Of a DNA stretch of 64,000 nucleotides, positions 8,443 through 16,241 are shown piece by piece. The DNA comes from VRUE01 sp963699215 (GTDB taxonomy: Bacteria > Actinomycetota > Thermoleophilia > Solirubrobacterales > 70-9). Location of the stretch: positions 248,001-312,000 of the forward strand of contig OY969422.1 in the NCBI GenBank assembly GCA_963699215.1, given 5' to 3'. The translations under genes were made by a program, and so were the position numbers. The notes beneath the pieces are model-generated. The model worked only from the letters and a program-made list of their open reading frames with translations. It searched no databases and was not told where the DNA came from. Within the stretch, counting starts at the first letter, position 1. Every line of letters starts with the position of its first letter.

Positions 8443-8451
8443 GGGTTGGAG

Positions 8452-9864
8452 CTAGCCAGGTAGGAACTCGGGCACGTCCAGCGAGCTCAGCTCGCCGGCT
8501 TTCTCGTTGCGCGGCGCGCGACCCCGGCCGGCGTCCTTGGTGCGGTGGATCGTCGGCTCGGCGGCACGGCGCGGCGCCGGGCGACCGTCGAAGCGGGTGG
8601 CGACGACGGTGACCCAGATCTGGTCGCTCAACTCCTCGTCGATGTTGGCGCCGAAGATGATGTTCGCGTCGGGGTGAGCGGCCTCGCCGACCAGCTTCGC
8701 CGCCTCGCTGACTTCGACCAGCGAGAGGTCGGGCCCGCCCGTGATCGAGAGCAGGATCGCCCGCGCCCCCTCCATCGAGGTCTCCAGCAGCGGTGAGGAG
8801 ATCGCTTTCTCGGCGGCCAGCAGGCCGCGTCCCTCCCCCGCGCCCATGCCGATCCCGAGCAGCGCCCGGCCCGCGTCGGACATGATCGTGCGCACGTCGG
8901 CGAAGTCGAGGTTGATCAGCGCCGGCAGGGTGACGAGGTCGGAGATTCCCTGCACGCCCTGGCGCAGCACGTCGTCGGCGACCTGGAAGGCCTCGACCAT
9001 CGAGGTGTGCTGGTCGAGCACTTCGAGCAGGCGGTCGTTGGGGACGACGATCAGCGTGTCGACCTCGGCAGCGAGCTCGTCGATCCCCTTGCTCGCCTGG
9101 TTGCCGCGTCGCGAGCCCTCGAAGCTGAACGGCTTGGTGACGATGCCGACCGTCAGCGCGCCGACCTCGCGGGCGAGGCGGGCGACGACCGGGGCGGCAC
9201 CGCTGCCGGTGCCGCCGCCGGCGCCGGCGGCGACGAAGACCATGTCGGAGCCCTTCAGCAGGCGCTTGATCTTGTCCTGCTCCTCGAAGGCCGAGCGGTG
9301 GCCGACCTCGGGGTCGGCGCCGGCGCCGAGGCCGCGCGTCTGCTCGTCGCCGATGTGGACGGTGACGTCGGCGACGCAGAGCTGCAGCGACTGCAGGTCG
9401 GTATTGACGGCCATGAACTCGACTCCGGGCACGTTCGCGTCGACCATCCGGTTGACCGCGTTGACACCAGCGCCGCCGACGCCCACGACCCGGATCACCG
9501 GCTGGTGCGGCTCGCCGCTACCAGGCGGCTCGTACTCAGGTTCCTCCCGCCCGTAGCGCGGAGTGTCCGAAGCTTGTTCAGCTCGCGGCACAGGCTCCTC
9601 TTCGAACACCCGCTTCAGCCGCTCGGGCGCCGACTCGCTCGATCCCTCGGCCTCAGAGGCCTCTCCCGCGGGTGGCACGGTAGGGGGGGCCTCCCCCGAG
9701 GAAGCTTTAGCTACCGCAGGGGGCGGTGGGTCCCCTGCCGTGTCAGGACCCGCGGCTGAGGGGTCTGAAGCCTCGGGTGGATCAGCCGGGGGGTCGTCAG
9801 ACGTACTGCGAAAAAGCTCGGAAAGAGGGCCCTCTCGCATGCTCGCCCGCTTACGCCGACTCAT
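8452..9864 (-). CDS. ftsZ: Cell-division GTPase FtsZ with long N-terminal extension
   Basis: 470 aa. The tubulin-like core starts at VIRVVGVGGAGVNAVNRM (residues 123-140), followed by the GTP-binding signature GAGGGTGSGAAP (214-225), NDRLLEVLDQ and the T7 synergy loop NLDFADVRTIM (318-328). The C-terminal tip LDVPEFLP matches the conserved peptide that binds membrane anchors. FtsZ usually has only a short N-terminal tail; here about 122 acidic, Pro-rich residues precede the core and include a 30-codon segment shared with the adjacent ParA. The gene overlaps parA by 14 nt; ATG 9840 is an alternative start that avoids most of this overlap. It is not in a dcw cluster in this window, so a second ftsZ elsewhere cannot be excluded. 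Confidence 0.95.
   Translation of the reverse strand: MSRRKRASMREGPLSELFRSTSDDPPADPPEASDPSAAGPDTAGDPPPPAVAKASSGEAPPTVPPAGEASEAEGSSESAPERLKRVFEEEPVPRAEQASDTPRYGREEPEYEPPGSGEPHQPVIRVVGVGGAGVNAVNRMVDANVPGVEFMAVNTDLQSLQLCVADVTVHIGDEQTRGLGAGADPEVGHRSAFEEQDKIKRLLKGSDMVFVAAGAGGGTGSGAAPVVARLAREVGALTVGIVTKPFSFEGSRRGNQASKGIDELAAEVDTLIVVPNDRLLEVLDQHTSMVEAFQVADDVLRQGVQGISDLVTLPALINLDFADVRTIMSDAGRALLGIGMGAGEGRGLLAAEKAISSPLLETSMEGARAILLSITGGPDLSLVEVSEAAKLVGEAAHPDANIIFGANIDEELSDQIWVTVVATRFDGRPAPRRAAEPTIHRTKDAGRGRAPRNEKAGELSSLDVPEFLPG
9666..9755. repeat. 90-bp palindromic in-frame element, copy 1 (in ftsZ)
   Basis: Exactly 90 bp bounded by 8-bp inverted termini CCGCGGGT and ACCCGCGG. Inside are two further inverted repeats, GGGGG/CCCCC near 9682-9697 and GCAGGGG/CCCCTGC near 9716-9737. 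A central block of about 60 bp is identical to copy 2 at 10798-10887; differences cluster just inside the termini. It encodes roughly FtsZ residues 37-67 (core AGDPPPPAVAKASSGEAPPT) without interrupting the frame. Confidence 0.85.
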
Positions 9865-11032
9865 TCGCCAAGACCTCCTTCGCCAAATCTCGATAGTAGC
9901 CCGCGGCGTTGCTTTGAGGATCGTACTTGAGCACGCTGGCGCCTTTCACCGGCGCCTCGGCGAACTTGATCGCCTTGCGGATGCGCGACTTGAAGACGAG
10001 ATCGCCGAAGTTCTCCTCGAGGATCTCCACCGCCTCCTTGGCGTGGACGGTCCGCGAGTCGAGCATCGTCGGCAGGATGCCCTCGATTCTGACGTCCGGA
10101 TTTAGGTTCTCCTGGATCATCTTCAGCGTGTTCTGGAGCTGTACCAACCCACGCATCGAGAGATACTCGCACTGGACGGGCACGATCACCTTGTTTGACG
10201 CGGTAAGCGCGTTGATCGTCAGTAGCCCAAGGCTGGGCGGGGTGTCGATGCAGACGAAGTCGTAGTCGCCGGAGACCTCTTTCAGCGCCTTCTCCAGCGA
10301 GCGCTCGCGCCCGATCTTGGTGCTCATCGCGATCTCCGCGCCGGCCAGGTCGATCGAAGCGACGGCGATGTCGATCTCGCGGTGCTGGATGATCTCGCTG
10401 ATCGGCATGTCGTGTACGAGCACGTCGTAGAGGCTCTTTTCGACCTTGTCCGGATCGATCCCCTGGCTCATCGTCAGGTTCCCCTGCGGGTCGAGGTCGA
10501 TGCAGAGCACCCGGTGGCCGGACTCGGCGAAGGCGACGGCGAGGTTGAGCGTGGTGGTCGTCTTCGCGACCCCACCCTTCTGGTTGGCAAAGGCAATCAC
10601 CTCGGCGTGCTTGGTCGGCACCTCGGCAACCGGCTCTTCAACCACAGCTTCATGGCGAGACGGAGCGATCAAGTCTCGAGGCATGAACCGCTCGGGCCCA
10701 GAATCCTCCTCAGGCACCTCATCCCTCTCAGCTTCAACCGAGATGGCTGGCGCGGTCTCTTCGGGCTCCCGGACAGCCGCGCTCTCAGGCGCCTCTGCCG
10801 CGGGTGGCGACGTAGGGGGGGCCTCCCCCGAGGAAGCTTTAGCTACCGCAGGGGGCGGTGGGTCCCCTGCCGCGACAGGACCCGCGGCCTGAGGCTCCAG
10901 TCCCTGGTCGTCCCGCTCCCGCTTCTCGGGCACTGCATCCTCCATCGCCTGCAGCTCCTCGACGATCGGATGTGGCTCTTCGACAGGGGTAGGCGGGGAC
11001 GCGGACTTGTTTCTACGGCTGAGGAATCCCAT
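9851..11032 (-). CDS. parA: ParA/Soj-family partition ATPase with long N-terminal extension
   Basis: 393 aa. The deviant Walker A ANQKGGVAKTTTTLNLA starts near residue 149, with CIDLDPQGNLTMSQG (A'), DFVCIDTPPSLGLLT (Walker B) and PVQCEYLSMRGL, all standard for chromosomal ParA/Soj. The first ~143 residues are an acidic Pro/Glu-rich linker that includes the 30-codon element also found in FtsZ (residues about 49-79). No parB gene is nearby. It is first in the run parA-ftsZ-ggt-cyclase, and the overlap with ftsZ suggests linked expression of a positioning ATPase and the division GTPase. Whether it positions chromosome, divisome or pili is not decided by the sequence. Confidence 0.92.
   Translation of the reverse strand: MGFLSRRNKSASPPTPVEEPHPIVEELQAMEDAVPEKRERDDQGLEPQAAGPVAAGDPPPPAVAKASSGEAPPTSPPAAEAPESAAVREPEETAPAISVEAERDEVPEEDSGPERFMPRDLIAPSRHEAVVEEPVAEVPTKHAEVIAFANQKGGVAKTTTTLNLAVAFAESGHRVLCIDLDPQGNLTMSQGIDPDKVEKSLYDVLVHDMPISEIIQHREIDIAVASIDLAGAEIAMSTKIGRERSLEKALKEVSGDYDFVCIDTPPSLGLLTINALTASNKVIVPVQCEYLSMRGLVQLQNTLKMIQENLNPDVRIEGILPTMLDSRTVHAKEAVEILEENFGDLVFKSRIRKAIKFAEAPVKGASVLKYDPQSNAAGYYRDLAKEVLANESA
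10798..10887. repeat. 90-bp palindromic in-frame element, copy 2 (in parA)
   Basis: Same length, termini and internal inverted repeats as copy 1, in the same orientation and the same codon phase relative to its host gene. Substitutions occur only in short patches next to the terminal repeats. It encodes roughly ParA residues 49-79. Confidence 0.85.
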
Positions 11033-12021
11033 TGCGCGGGTATTCGCAGGGGTACCCGCTTTTCCTGCCGCCCCCCGAAATTGCTAGGAATCACCCGATC
11101 CCGCCCGACTTTCTCGACAAGCGCCTCATATTCGTGACCGGCAAGGGAGGAGTCGGCAAGACCACCATCGCGGTCGCGCTCGGCCTGCGCGCGGCCGCAG
11201 CGGGCAAGCGCACGATCGTCTGCGAGGTCTCCTCGCAGGAGAACGCCTCGCGGATCTTCGACCACACCGAGGTCGGCTTCCACGAGGTCGAGATGGCCGA
11301 GAACCTATGGTCGATCTCGATCGACCCCGACGAGTCGATGCGCGAGTACGTGCTGCTGCAGCTCAAGGTCCGCGCGATGCGCGACATGCTCTTCCGCAGC
11401 CGCATCTTCTCCTACCTGGCCGCCGCCACCCCCGGGCTCAAGGAGCTGGTCACGATCGGCAAGATCTGGGAGCTGGCCCAGCTCGACCGCAAGGTCAAGC
11501 AGGGACGCAAGTACGACTTGGTGATCGTCGACGCCCCCGCCACCGGGCACGGGGTCGGCTTCCTGCAGACGCCGCGCACCTTCGCCGCGATCGCCCGCGT
11601 CGGCCCGATCCACTCCCAGGCGCAGCAGCTAGACCGCCTGATCACCGACCACGAGCACACCGGCGCCGCGATCGTCGCCCTGCCGGAGGAGATGCCGGTC
11701 AACGAGTCGGCGGCGCTGGAGCGCGAGCTGCGCGCCGAGGTCGGCGTCGCCGTCGACCGCGTCTACCTCAACGGGCTCTACCCGGAGCGCTTCTCCAACG
11801 AGGAGGCCGAGCGGCTTGCCGAGCTCGCCGGCGGTGAGAACGGCGTCGTGCGCGCCGCCGCCCGTGCCGCAACCTCTGAGCACGGCCGCGCCCGTTCCCA
11901 GCGCGCCCAGCTCGCCCGCCTGCGGCGGCGGGTCGAGGCGCCGGTCAAGACCCTTCCCTTCCTCTTCGAGCCGGAGCTCGACGTCGAGGCCGCCCAGCAG
12001 CTCGCCCGGAGGCTGCACTGA
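11032..12021 (+). CDS. ArsA/GET3-type P-loop ATPase, first of a tandem pair
   Basis: About 329 aa. The P-loop FVTGKGGVGKTTIAVALGL lies near residues 34-52, and the ArsA-type signature KYDLVIVDAPATGHGVGFLQTP in the middle. There is one nucleotide-binding half only, unlike two-halved ArsA. The following gene encodes a second half-size ATPase, as in the mycobacterial pair Rv3679/Rv3680, so a heterodimer is likely. Start: TTG 11032 has GAGGA six nt upstream but overlaps the first base of parA head to head; a start nearer the P-loop is possible. No arsB or arsenic gene is nearby, so arsenite export is not supported. Client-protein or anion-linked roles are inferred from the family. Confidence 0.85.
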   Translation: MRGYSQGYPLFLPPPEIARNHPIPPDFLDKRLIFVTGKGGVGKTTIAVALGLRAAAAGKRTIVCEVSSQENASRIFDHTEVGFHEVEMAENLWSISIDPDESMREYVLLQLKVRAMRDMLFRSRIFSYLAAATPGLKELVTIGKIWELAQLDRKVKQGRKYDLVIVDAPATGHGVGFLQTPRTFAAIARVGPIHSQAQQLDRLITDHEHTGAAIVALPEEMPVNESAALERELRAEVGVAVDRVYLNGLYPERFSNEEAERLAELAGGENGVVRAAARAATSEHGRARSQRAQLARLRRRVEAPVKTLPFLFEPELDVEAAQQLARRLH

Positions 12022-13172
12022 TGCCGGCCATCGACGAGATCCTCGAAGGCAAGGACATCTGCATCTGCGCCGGCTCCGGCGGGGTGGGCAAGACGACGAC
12101 CTCGGCGGCGATCGCAACCGGGATGGCGGCACGCGGGCTGCGCGTCTGCGTGCTGACGATCGACCCGGCCAAGCGGCTCGCCGACTCGCTCGGCCTGCGC
12201 GAGCTGGGCAACGAGGCGACGCAGGTCGACCCGGGCCTGTTCGAGCAGCACGGGATCGAGATCAAGGGCGAGCTGTGGGCGATGATGCTCGACGCCAAGG
12301 CGACCTTCGACGACCTCGTCGCCCGCCAGGCGCCCGACGAGGAGGCGCGCGACCGGGTGCTGAACAACCGCATCTACCAGCAGATCTCCAACGCGCTGGC
12401 CGGCTCGCAGGAGTACATGGCGATGGAGAAGCTGTTCGAGCTGCACACCGAAGGCCGCTTCGACCTGCTCGTCCTCGACACCCCTCCGACCCGCAACGCG
12501 CTCGACTTCCTCGATGCGCCGCGCCGCCTCACCCAGTTCATCGAAGGCCGCTCGCTGCGCGTCTTCATGAAGCCGACCGGGCTGGCGGCGCGGGTCGCCG
12601 GGCGCGGTGCCTCGGTCGCCCTCTCGGTCTTCAAGCGGATCGTCGGCTTCGACCTGCTCGCCGACCTGGCCGAGTTCTTCAACGCCTTCAGCGGCATGGT
12701 CGACGGCTTCCAGGCCCGCGCCAAGCGGGTCAACAGCCTGCTCGCCGATCCCCATACCTGCTTCCTGGTCGTCTGCGGCCCGCAGGGAGAGCCGATCGAC
12801 GAGGCGGTCTACTTCCACCGCAAGCTGGTCGAGGCGAAGCTGCCCTTCGGCGGTGTCATCGTCAACAAGGTTCATTACCCGGCCGAGCGATTGCGCGGGG
12901 ACGGCACCGATCTCGAGGGAGCGCTTACGGCGAAGCTGGGCGACGAGGACCTGGCGCAGCGCGTCGCCGAGAACTTCGCCGACTACCAGGCGCTGGCCGA
13001 GCGCGACGCCGGCAACATCGAGCACCTGGCGGCCGAGCTTCGCACCCGCGGCGTGATCCGCGTCCCCTACCTCGACGAGGACGTCCACGACCTTGGCGGC
13101 CTGGCCGAGATCAACCGCTACCTCTTCGCCAGCAGCGAGCAGCGAATCGAGATCGCCGCGGGCCGGGCCTAG
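12021..13172 (+). CDS. ArsA/GET3-type P-loop ATPase, second of a tandem pair
   Basis: 383 aa. The P-loop ICAGSGGVGKTTTSAAIA lies at residues 15-32 and the switch regions read VLTIDPAKRLADSLG and DLLVLDTPPTRNALDFLDAP. The helical subdomain between them is longer than in the first ATPase. ATG 12021 overlaps the stop of the preceding gene by one base (TGATG), so the two are translationally coupled and probably form a complex. Transcription converges on the HEPN-like gene; the 60-nt gap at 13173-13233 has distant GACCGT/ACGGTC arms but no clear terminator. Confidence 0.87.
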   Translation: MPAIDEILEGKDICICAGSGGVGKTTTSAAIATGMAARGLRVCVLTIDPAKRLADSLGLRELGNEATQVDPGLFEQHGIEIKGELWAMMLDAKATFDDLVARQAPDEEARDRVLNNRIYQQISNALAGSQEYMAMEKLFELHTEGRFDLLVLDTPPTRNALDFLDAPRRLTQFIEGRSLRVFMKPTGLAARVAGRGASVALSVFKRIVGFDLLADLAEFFNAFSGMVDGFQARAKRVNSLLADPHTCFLVVCGPQGEPIDEAVYFHRKLVEAKLPFGGVIVNKVHYPAERLRGDGTDLEGALTAKLGDEDLAQRVAENFADYQALAERDAGNIEHLAAELRTRGVIRVPYLDEDVHDLGGLAEINRYLFASSEQRIEIAAGRA

Positions 13173-13233
13173 AGACCGTCCCAGTTGCCGACCACCGGGG
13201 CGGCGCCCTACCAGTGGGGGTTCGAACGGTCGA

Positions 13234-14883
13234 CTAGCCGGCGCGGCCGCCGGACTGACCGTAGTGGTCGTACTTGAGCTCGCGGACCTCCCAGTCGGCG
13301 TCCTCGGGAACCGGGAAGAGGTGCCGAACGCGCGGGGTGTCGATCCGCTCGCGGTGCTCGACGTCTCCCCCGATCGCCGGGAAGTCGAGCGTGCTCTCCT
13401 CCACCTCGACCTCATCCAGCCAGTTGGTCGCGGTGATCCGAATCTCCTCCTCGGCCGGGACGGGCTCGAGGATGCGGGTGTCCTGCTCCATGTCGTACTC
13501 CTCCTCGATTGGCGGCTTGACGTATTCGGCTTCCGGCTCCCGCCGGAGAACCGGCTCGGGCTCGACCCGCGGCGTCGGCGCGGTTCGCGGCTGCGGCGCG
13601 GGCGCTTGGGCGATGTCCTGGGCGGCAACCGCGATCTCGGCGTCGCCGGCGTCGAGGCCGGTGGCGATCAAGGTTTCGTCGGCGGCCTCGTTGAGGTCGG
13701 TGCCGAGCTCGCCGAGCGCCGCCTCGCGGAGGATGCGGCGCACGCTCCCCTCGACCCAGGCGGCCAGCTCCGTCCCGCGCGGGGCGTGAGCGCCCGCCAT
13801 CTGGGTGCGTTCGAGCTCCAGCGCCGCTTCGACCCGCTCGCGCGCCCCGAGGCGACCGGTCGAGCCATCGGCGATCAGCGCCGCGGCGCGCATCGGCAGC
13901 GAGGCGCCCACCGGGCCCTGGCCGTCGAGCACGGCGCGCAGCGCCAGTAGGTGGTCGCTCAGCCCTTCCAGGGCTGACGGTCGCTCACAGCCCAGCTCGA
14001 AGCGGCGCACCGCCCAGGCCAGGGGGCCGGTCGGGTCGGGCCTGGCCTCCAGCGTCTCTGCCAGCTCGACCAGCTGCGCCGCCTCCTCTTCGTCGAGCCG
14101 ATAGCCATCGTGGCGCGGCGCCGGCGCCCCGGTCGCGATGCGGCGCCAGCGGCCCTCGCCGGTCGGCGCGAAGGCATGCGGTCCGAGCCCGACCCCGCCG
14201 CCCTTGAAAAGCCGCATCACGCTGATCAACTCGCCCAGCTGGAGCAACGCGTCAGCGGCGCTGTCGGCGCCCTCGCCCTGCTCGGCGATCGCCAGGAACT
14301 GCGGCTCCCAAGCGGCGCGGCCCATGCCCTCGCTGCGCATCGCCTCGATCGGGGCATCGAAGGAGTCGGCGCGGACCAGCTGCATGCCGTGCGGCAGCTG
14401 CAGGCGGGCGATCGACATCTGCAGGCCGACGATCGGCACGACGACGATGTCGGCGTCGTCGACGTCGCCGGCCTCGGCATCGAGCACCGCCAGGGCGTCC
14501 TCCAGCCTCTCGCGATCGAGCGAGAACTCGCTGCAGCCATCCCAGAGAGATGCGATGAAGAGGGTCAGGAGGCGGGTCGCCCGCTCGCCCGGCTCAGAAG
14601 GGACGGGCTCTCCCTGCTGCTCCAGGTAGGGCGCGGCGACACCGGCCATCTCGACCGCTTCGCGCGCCGGCTCGAAGGCGGGCAACGACCGCAGCTCTCC
14701 CTCTCGCTCGCGCACGTAGCGCGCGGTCAGCGGGACGTAGCTGTGGAAGTAAGCCTCGTCGGGGCCCGCCTGCTCGGCGACGTCGAAGGGGATCTGGTCG
14801 CCGCCGGCGACGAGCGTGGTGAAGCGGGTCGCCGCCTCGGCGGCAAGTCGCCGCAGGGCCTCGTTGAGCAGGGGGTCGCGCAC
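13234..14883 (-). CDS. Hypothetical protein with Apea-like HEPN-resembling region
   Basis: 549 aa, function not recognised. The N-terminal 300 residues are mixed alpha/beta with no known catalytic motif. Residues about 290-400 (PLAWAVRRFELGCERPSALEGLSDHLLALRAV..., then RAAALIADG) follow the helical pattern of Apea-like HEPN domains, but the R-x4-6-H nuclease motif of active HEPN proteins is not evident (TQMAGAHAP in its place). The last ~130 residues are acidic, Pro/Glu-rich and probably disordered, ending in a compact stretch (VRHLFPVPEDADWEVRELKYD). No membrane segment or signal peptide. It may be cotranscribed with the HxlR regulator 55 nt upstream. The HEPN call is inference. Confidence 0.7.
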   Translation of the reverse strand: MRDPLLNEALRRLAAEAATRFTTLVAGGDQIPFDVAEQAGPDEAYFHSYVPLTARYVREREGELRSLPAFEPAREAVEMAGVAAPYLEQQGEPVPSEPGERATRLLTLFIASLWDGCSEFSLDRERLEDALAVLDAEAGDVDDADIVVVPIVGLQMSIARLQLPHGMQLVRADSFDAPIEAMRSEGMGRAAWEPQFLAIAEQGEGADSAADALLQLGELISVMRLFKGGGVGLGPHAFAPTGEGRWRRIATGAPAPRHDGYRLDEEEAAQLVELAETLEARPDPTGPLAWAVRRFELGCERPSALEGLSDHLLALRAVLDGQGPVGASLPMRAAALIADGSTGRLGARERVEAALELERTQMAGAHAPRGTELAAWVEGSVRRILREAALGELGTDLNEAADETLIATGLDAGDAEIAVAAQDIAQAPAPQPRTAPTPRVEPEPVLRREPEAEYVKPPIEEEYDMEQDTRILEPVPAEEEIRITATNWLDEVEVEESTLDFPAIGGDVEHRERIDTPRVRHLFPVPEDADWEVRELKYDHYGQSGGRAG

Positions 14884-14938
14884 GTCCCGACCTTCCCTCC
14901 CATGCCTGGCGCTCCTGCGCCTGCACGACGCCTTGCAG

Positions 14939-15280
14939 CTAGGCGGGAACGGGGGCTTGCTCTTCTTCGAGCAGCCAGCGAGTGCCGTAACGGCGCATGT
15001 CCTCGATCAACGGGACGAGCGCCTTGCCCTTCTCGGTCAGCGCGTACTCGACGCGGGGCGGCACCTCGGGGAAGGTGTTGCGGGCGACGATGCCCTCCTC
15101 TTCGAGCGCCCGCAGCCGCAGCGAGAGAGTGCGTGGGCTGATCCCCTCCAGCGAGCGCTCGAGCTCGCAGAAGCGGCTGCGGCCCTCGGCCAGATCGCGG
15201 ATCACGAGGAGGGTCCACTTGCCGCAGACGACGTCGGCGGTTCGGCAGACAGGACAGCGGGAGTTGCTCTCGGCGCTCAT
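14939..15280 (-). CDS. HxlR-family winged-helix regulator
   Basis: 113 aa, the usual HxlR length. It begins with a Cys-rich CPVCRTADVVCGKWTLLVIRDL, then the recognition-helix region GISPRTLSLRLRALEEEGIV, a wing (EVPPRVEYALT) and the dimerisation helix. Three N-terminal cysteines (in CPVC and VVC) could make it redox- or electrophile-responsive, as in several HxlR/QorR-type regulators; that is inference. It is positioned 55 nt upstream of the HEPN-like gene on the same strand. A CTCGCT/AGCGAG dyad at 15310-15323, 30 nt before its start, could be an operator. Confidence 0.88.
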   Translation of the reverse strand: MSAESNSRCPVCRTADVVCGKWTLLVIRDLAEGRSRFCELERSLEGISPRTLSLRLRALEEEGIVARNTFPEVPPRVEYALTEKGKALVPLIEDMRRYGTRWLLEEEQAPVPA

Positions 15281-15304
15281 CGCAAAATCGAGGCGGTGGG
15301 AACG

Positions 15305-15340
15305 AAAGCCTCGCTTCAGCGAGTGTAGCGCTATGGCTTT
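15305..15340 (-). terminator. Possible terminator of the pilMNO operon
   Basis: Nested inverted repeat read on the minus strand: outer AAAGCC/GGCTTT and inner CTCGCT/AGCGAG arms, overlapping the stop of the last pilus gene and followed by CGTT. It could alternatively be an operator for the HxlR gene starting at 15280. Confidence 0.35.
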
Positions 15341-16241
15341 ACTTAATGAAGCTTTGGAAGCGACCGAAGGCGCTGCGCCGCTTCGCCGAGGAGGAGCCGG
15401 CCGGCGAGGAACCCGCCGGCCTGGGCCGCTCTACCTCGACGAAATCGATCTGCACCACGTGGAGACGGAAGGTCTGCCCGGCTTCGGTCACGAGGTCGAC
15501 GGCCTGGCCAGCGCGAAGGATGAGCAGGCTGCAGTCCTCTTTGCCACCGACACACCGGCCAGGCCCGCGCACGCTCGTCACCTCGCGGGTGAGATTGAAG
15601 GCAACCTGGCCGCCGTTCTCCGAAGCGCCGATGAAGACGAGGATCGCGTCCTTCTGTGGCAGCAGCTTCCCGAGCGGCAGATGCTCATGGACAGTCAGAT
15701 CGCCCGAGCCGGCGACGCCGAAGCGAACATTTGGCCGGTAGGCGTAGAAGCGGCCCGTGGTCGGTGGCGTCCCGCCCCCGGAGCCATCGTCGCTTGGCGG
15801 CGAGCTCGGTGCGCTCTCACCTCCGTCGGTCTCGTCGACTTCGATCGAGAGGGACCCCGAGGACGAGCTGCTTTCTGAGGAGCTTGCCGAGCTGGACTCG
15901 GCTGCGGAGGAACCGGCCGAGGCCGATTCGGTGTACTGCTGCTCGAAGGGATCGGTCGCCGAGCGGTCCCGCAGGCGCTTGCGATAGTCGCGCAGGCCCG
16001 GCGTCGCCTCGACGACGGTGAGGCTCGAGGCATTCGCCGTGCCCGACCCGAGCGCCGAATCTTCCGCCGGAAGCGGAGGCAGCGGCTCGGGATCGGACCC
16101 CATAAGGAACGGGACCGCGACGATCGCCACCAGCACCAGCGCGATGATCGGCAGCAGGCGGCGGTCACGCAGGTCGTAGTAGAGGTCCGCGAGAAATGCC
16201 GGCGGCTTGATCGCGGGCTTCTTCAGCTCCGGCCCCTTCAT
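15339..16241 (-). CDS. Membrane-anchored pilus-operon protein in PilP position
   Basis: 300 aa. A short basic cytoplasmic tail is followed by one transmembrane helix (LLPIIALVLVAIVAVPFLM, about residues 29-47). Then comes a Ser/Glu-rich low-complexity linker (about 110-155) and a C-terminal beta-rich domain (FYAYRPNVRFGVAGSGDLTVHEHLPLGKLLP, VFIGASENGGQVAFNL) with two cysteines (GRCVGGKEDC). It is the last gene after pilM-pilN-pilO, the position pilP holds in Gram-negatives, and its start overlaps pilO by 4 nt. It is not lipidated and has no recognised PilP motif. A role in the alignment subcomplex is inferred from context only. Confidence 0.75.
   Translation of the reverse strand: MKGPELKKPAIKPPAFLADLYYDLRDRRLLPIIALVLVAIVAVPFLMGSDPEPLPPLPAEDSALGSGTANASSLTVVEATPGLRDYRKRLRDRSATDPFEQQYTESASAGSSAAESSSASSSESSSSSGSLSIEVDETDGGESAPSSPPSDDGSGGGTPPTTGRFYAYRPNVRFGVAGSGDLTVHEHLPLGKLLPQKDAILVFIGASENGGQVAFNLTREVTSVRGPGRCVGGKEDCSLLILRAGQAVDLVTEAGQTFRLHVVQIDFVEVERPRPAGSSPAGSSSAKRRSAFGRFQSFIK

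Noticed and set aside
9666..10887. Assembly duplication as the cause of the ftsZ/parA repeat
   Set aside because: Flanking sequences differ on both sides, the copies have distinct substitutions and both keep intact frames.
11032..13172. Arsenic resistance as the role of the ArsA-like pair
   Set aside because: No arsB, arsR, arsC or acr3 is nearby, and each protein has a single P-loop half.
13205..13233. GGTTCGAAC resembling a tRNA T-arm
   Set aside because: No acceptor, D or anticodon arms can be built around it; it lies in a 60-bp gap between convergent genes.
11778..13628. 616-codon minus-strand frame opposite the second ArsA-type ATPase
   Set aside because: The opposite strand has P-loop and switch motifs in order; this frame has none, and it spans a gene boundary.
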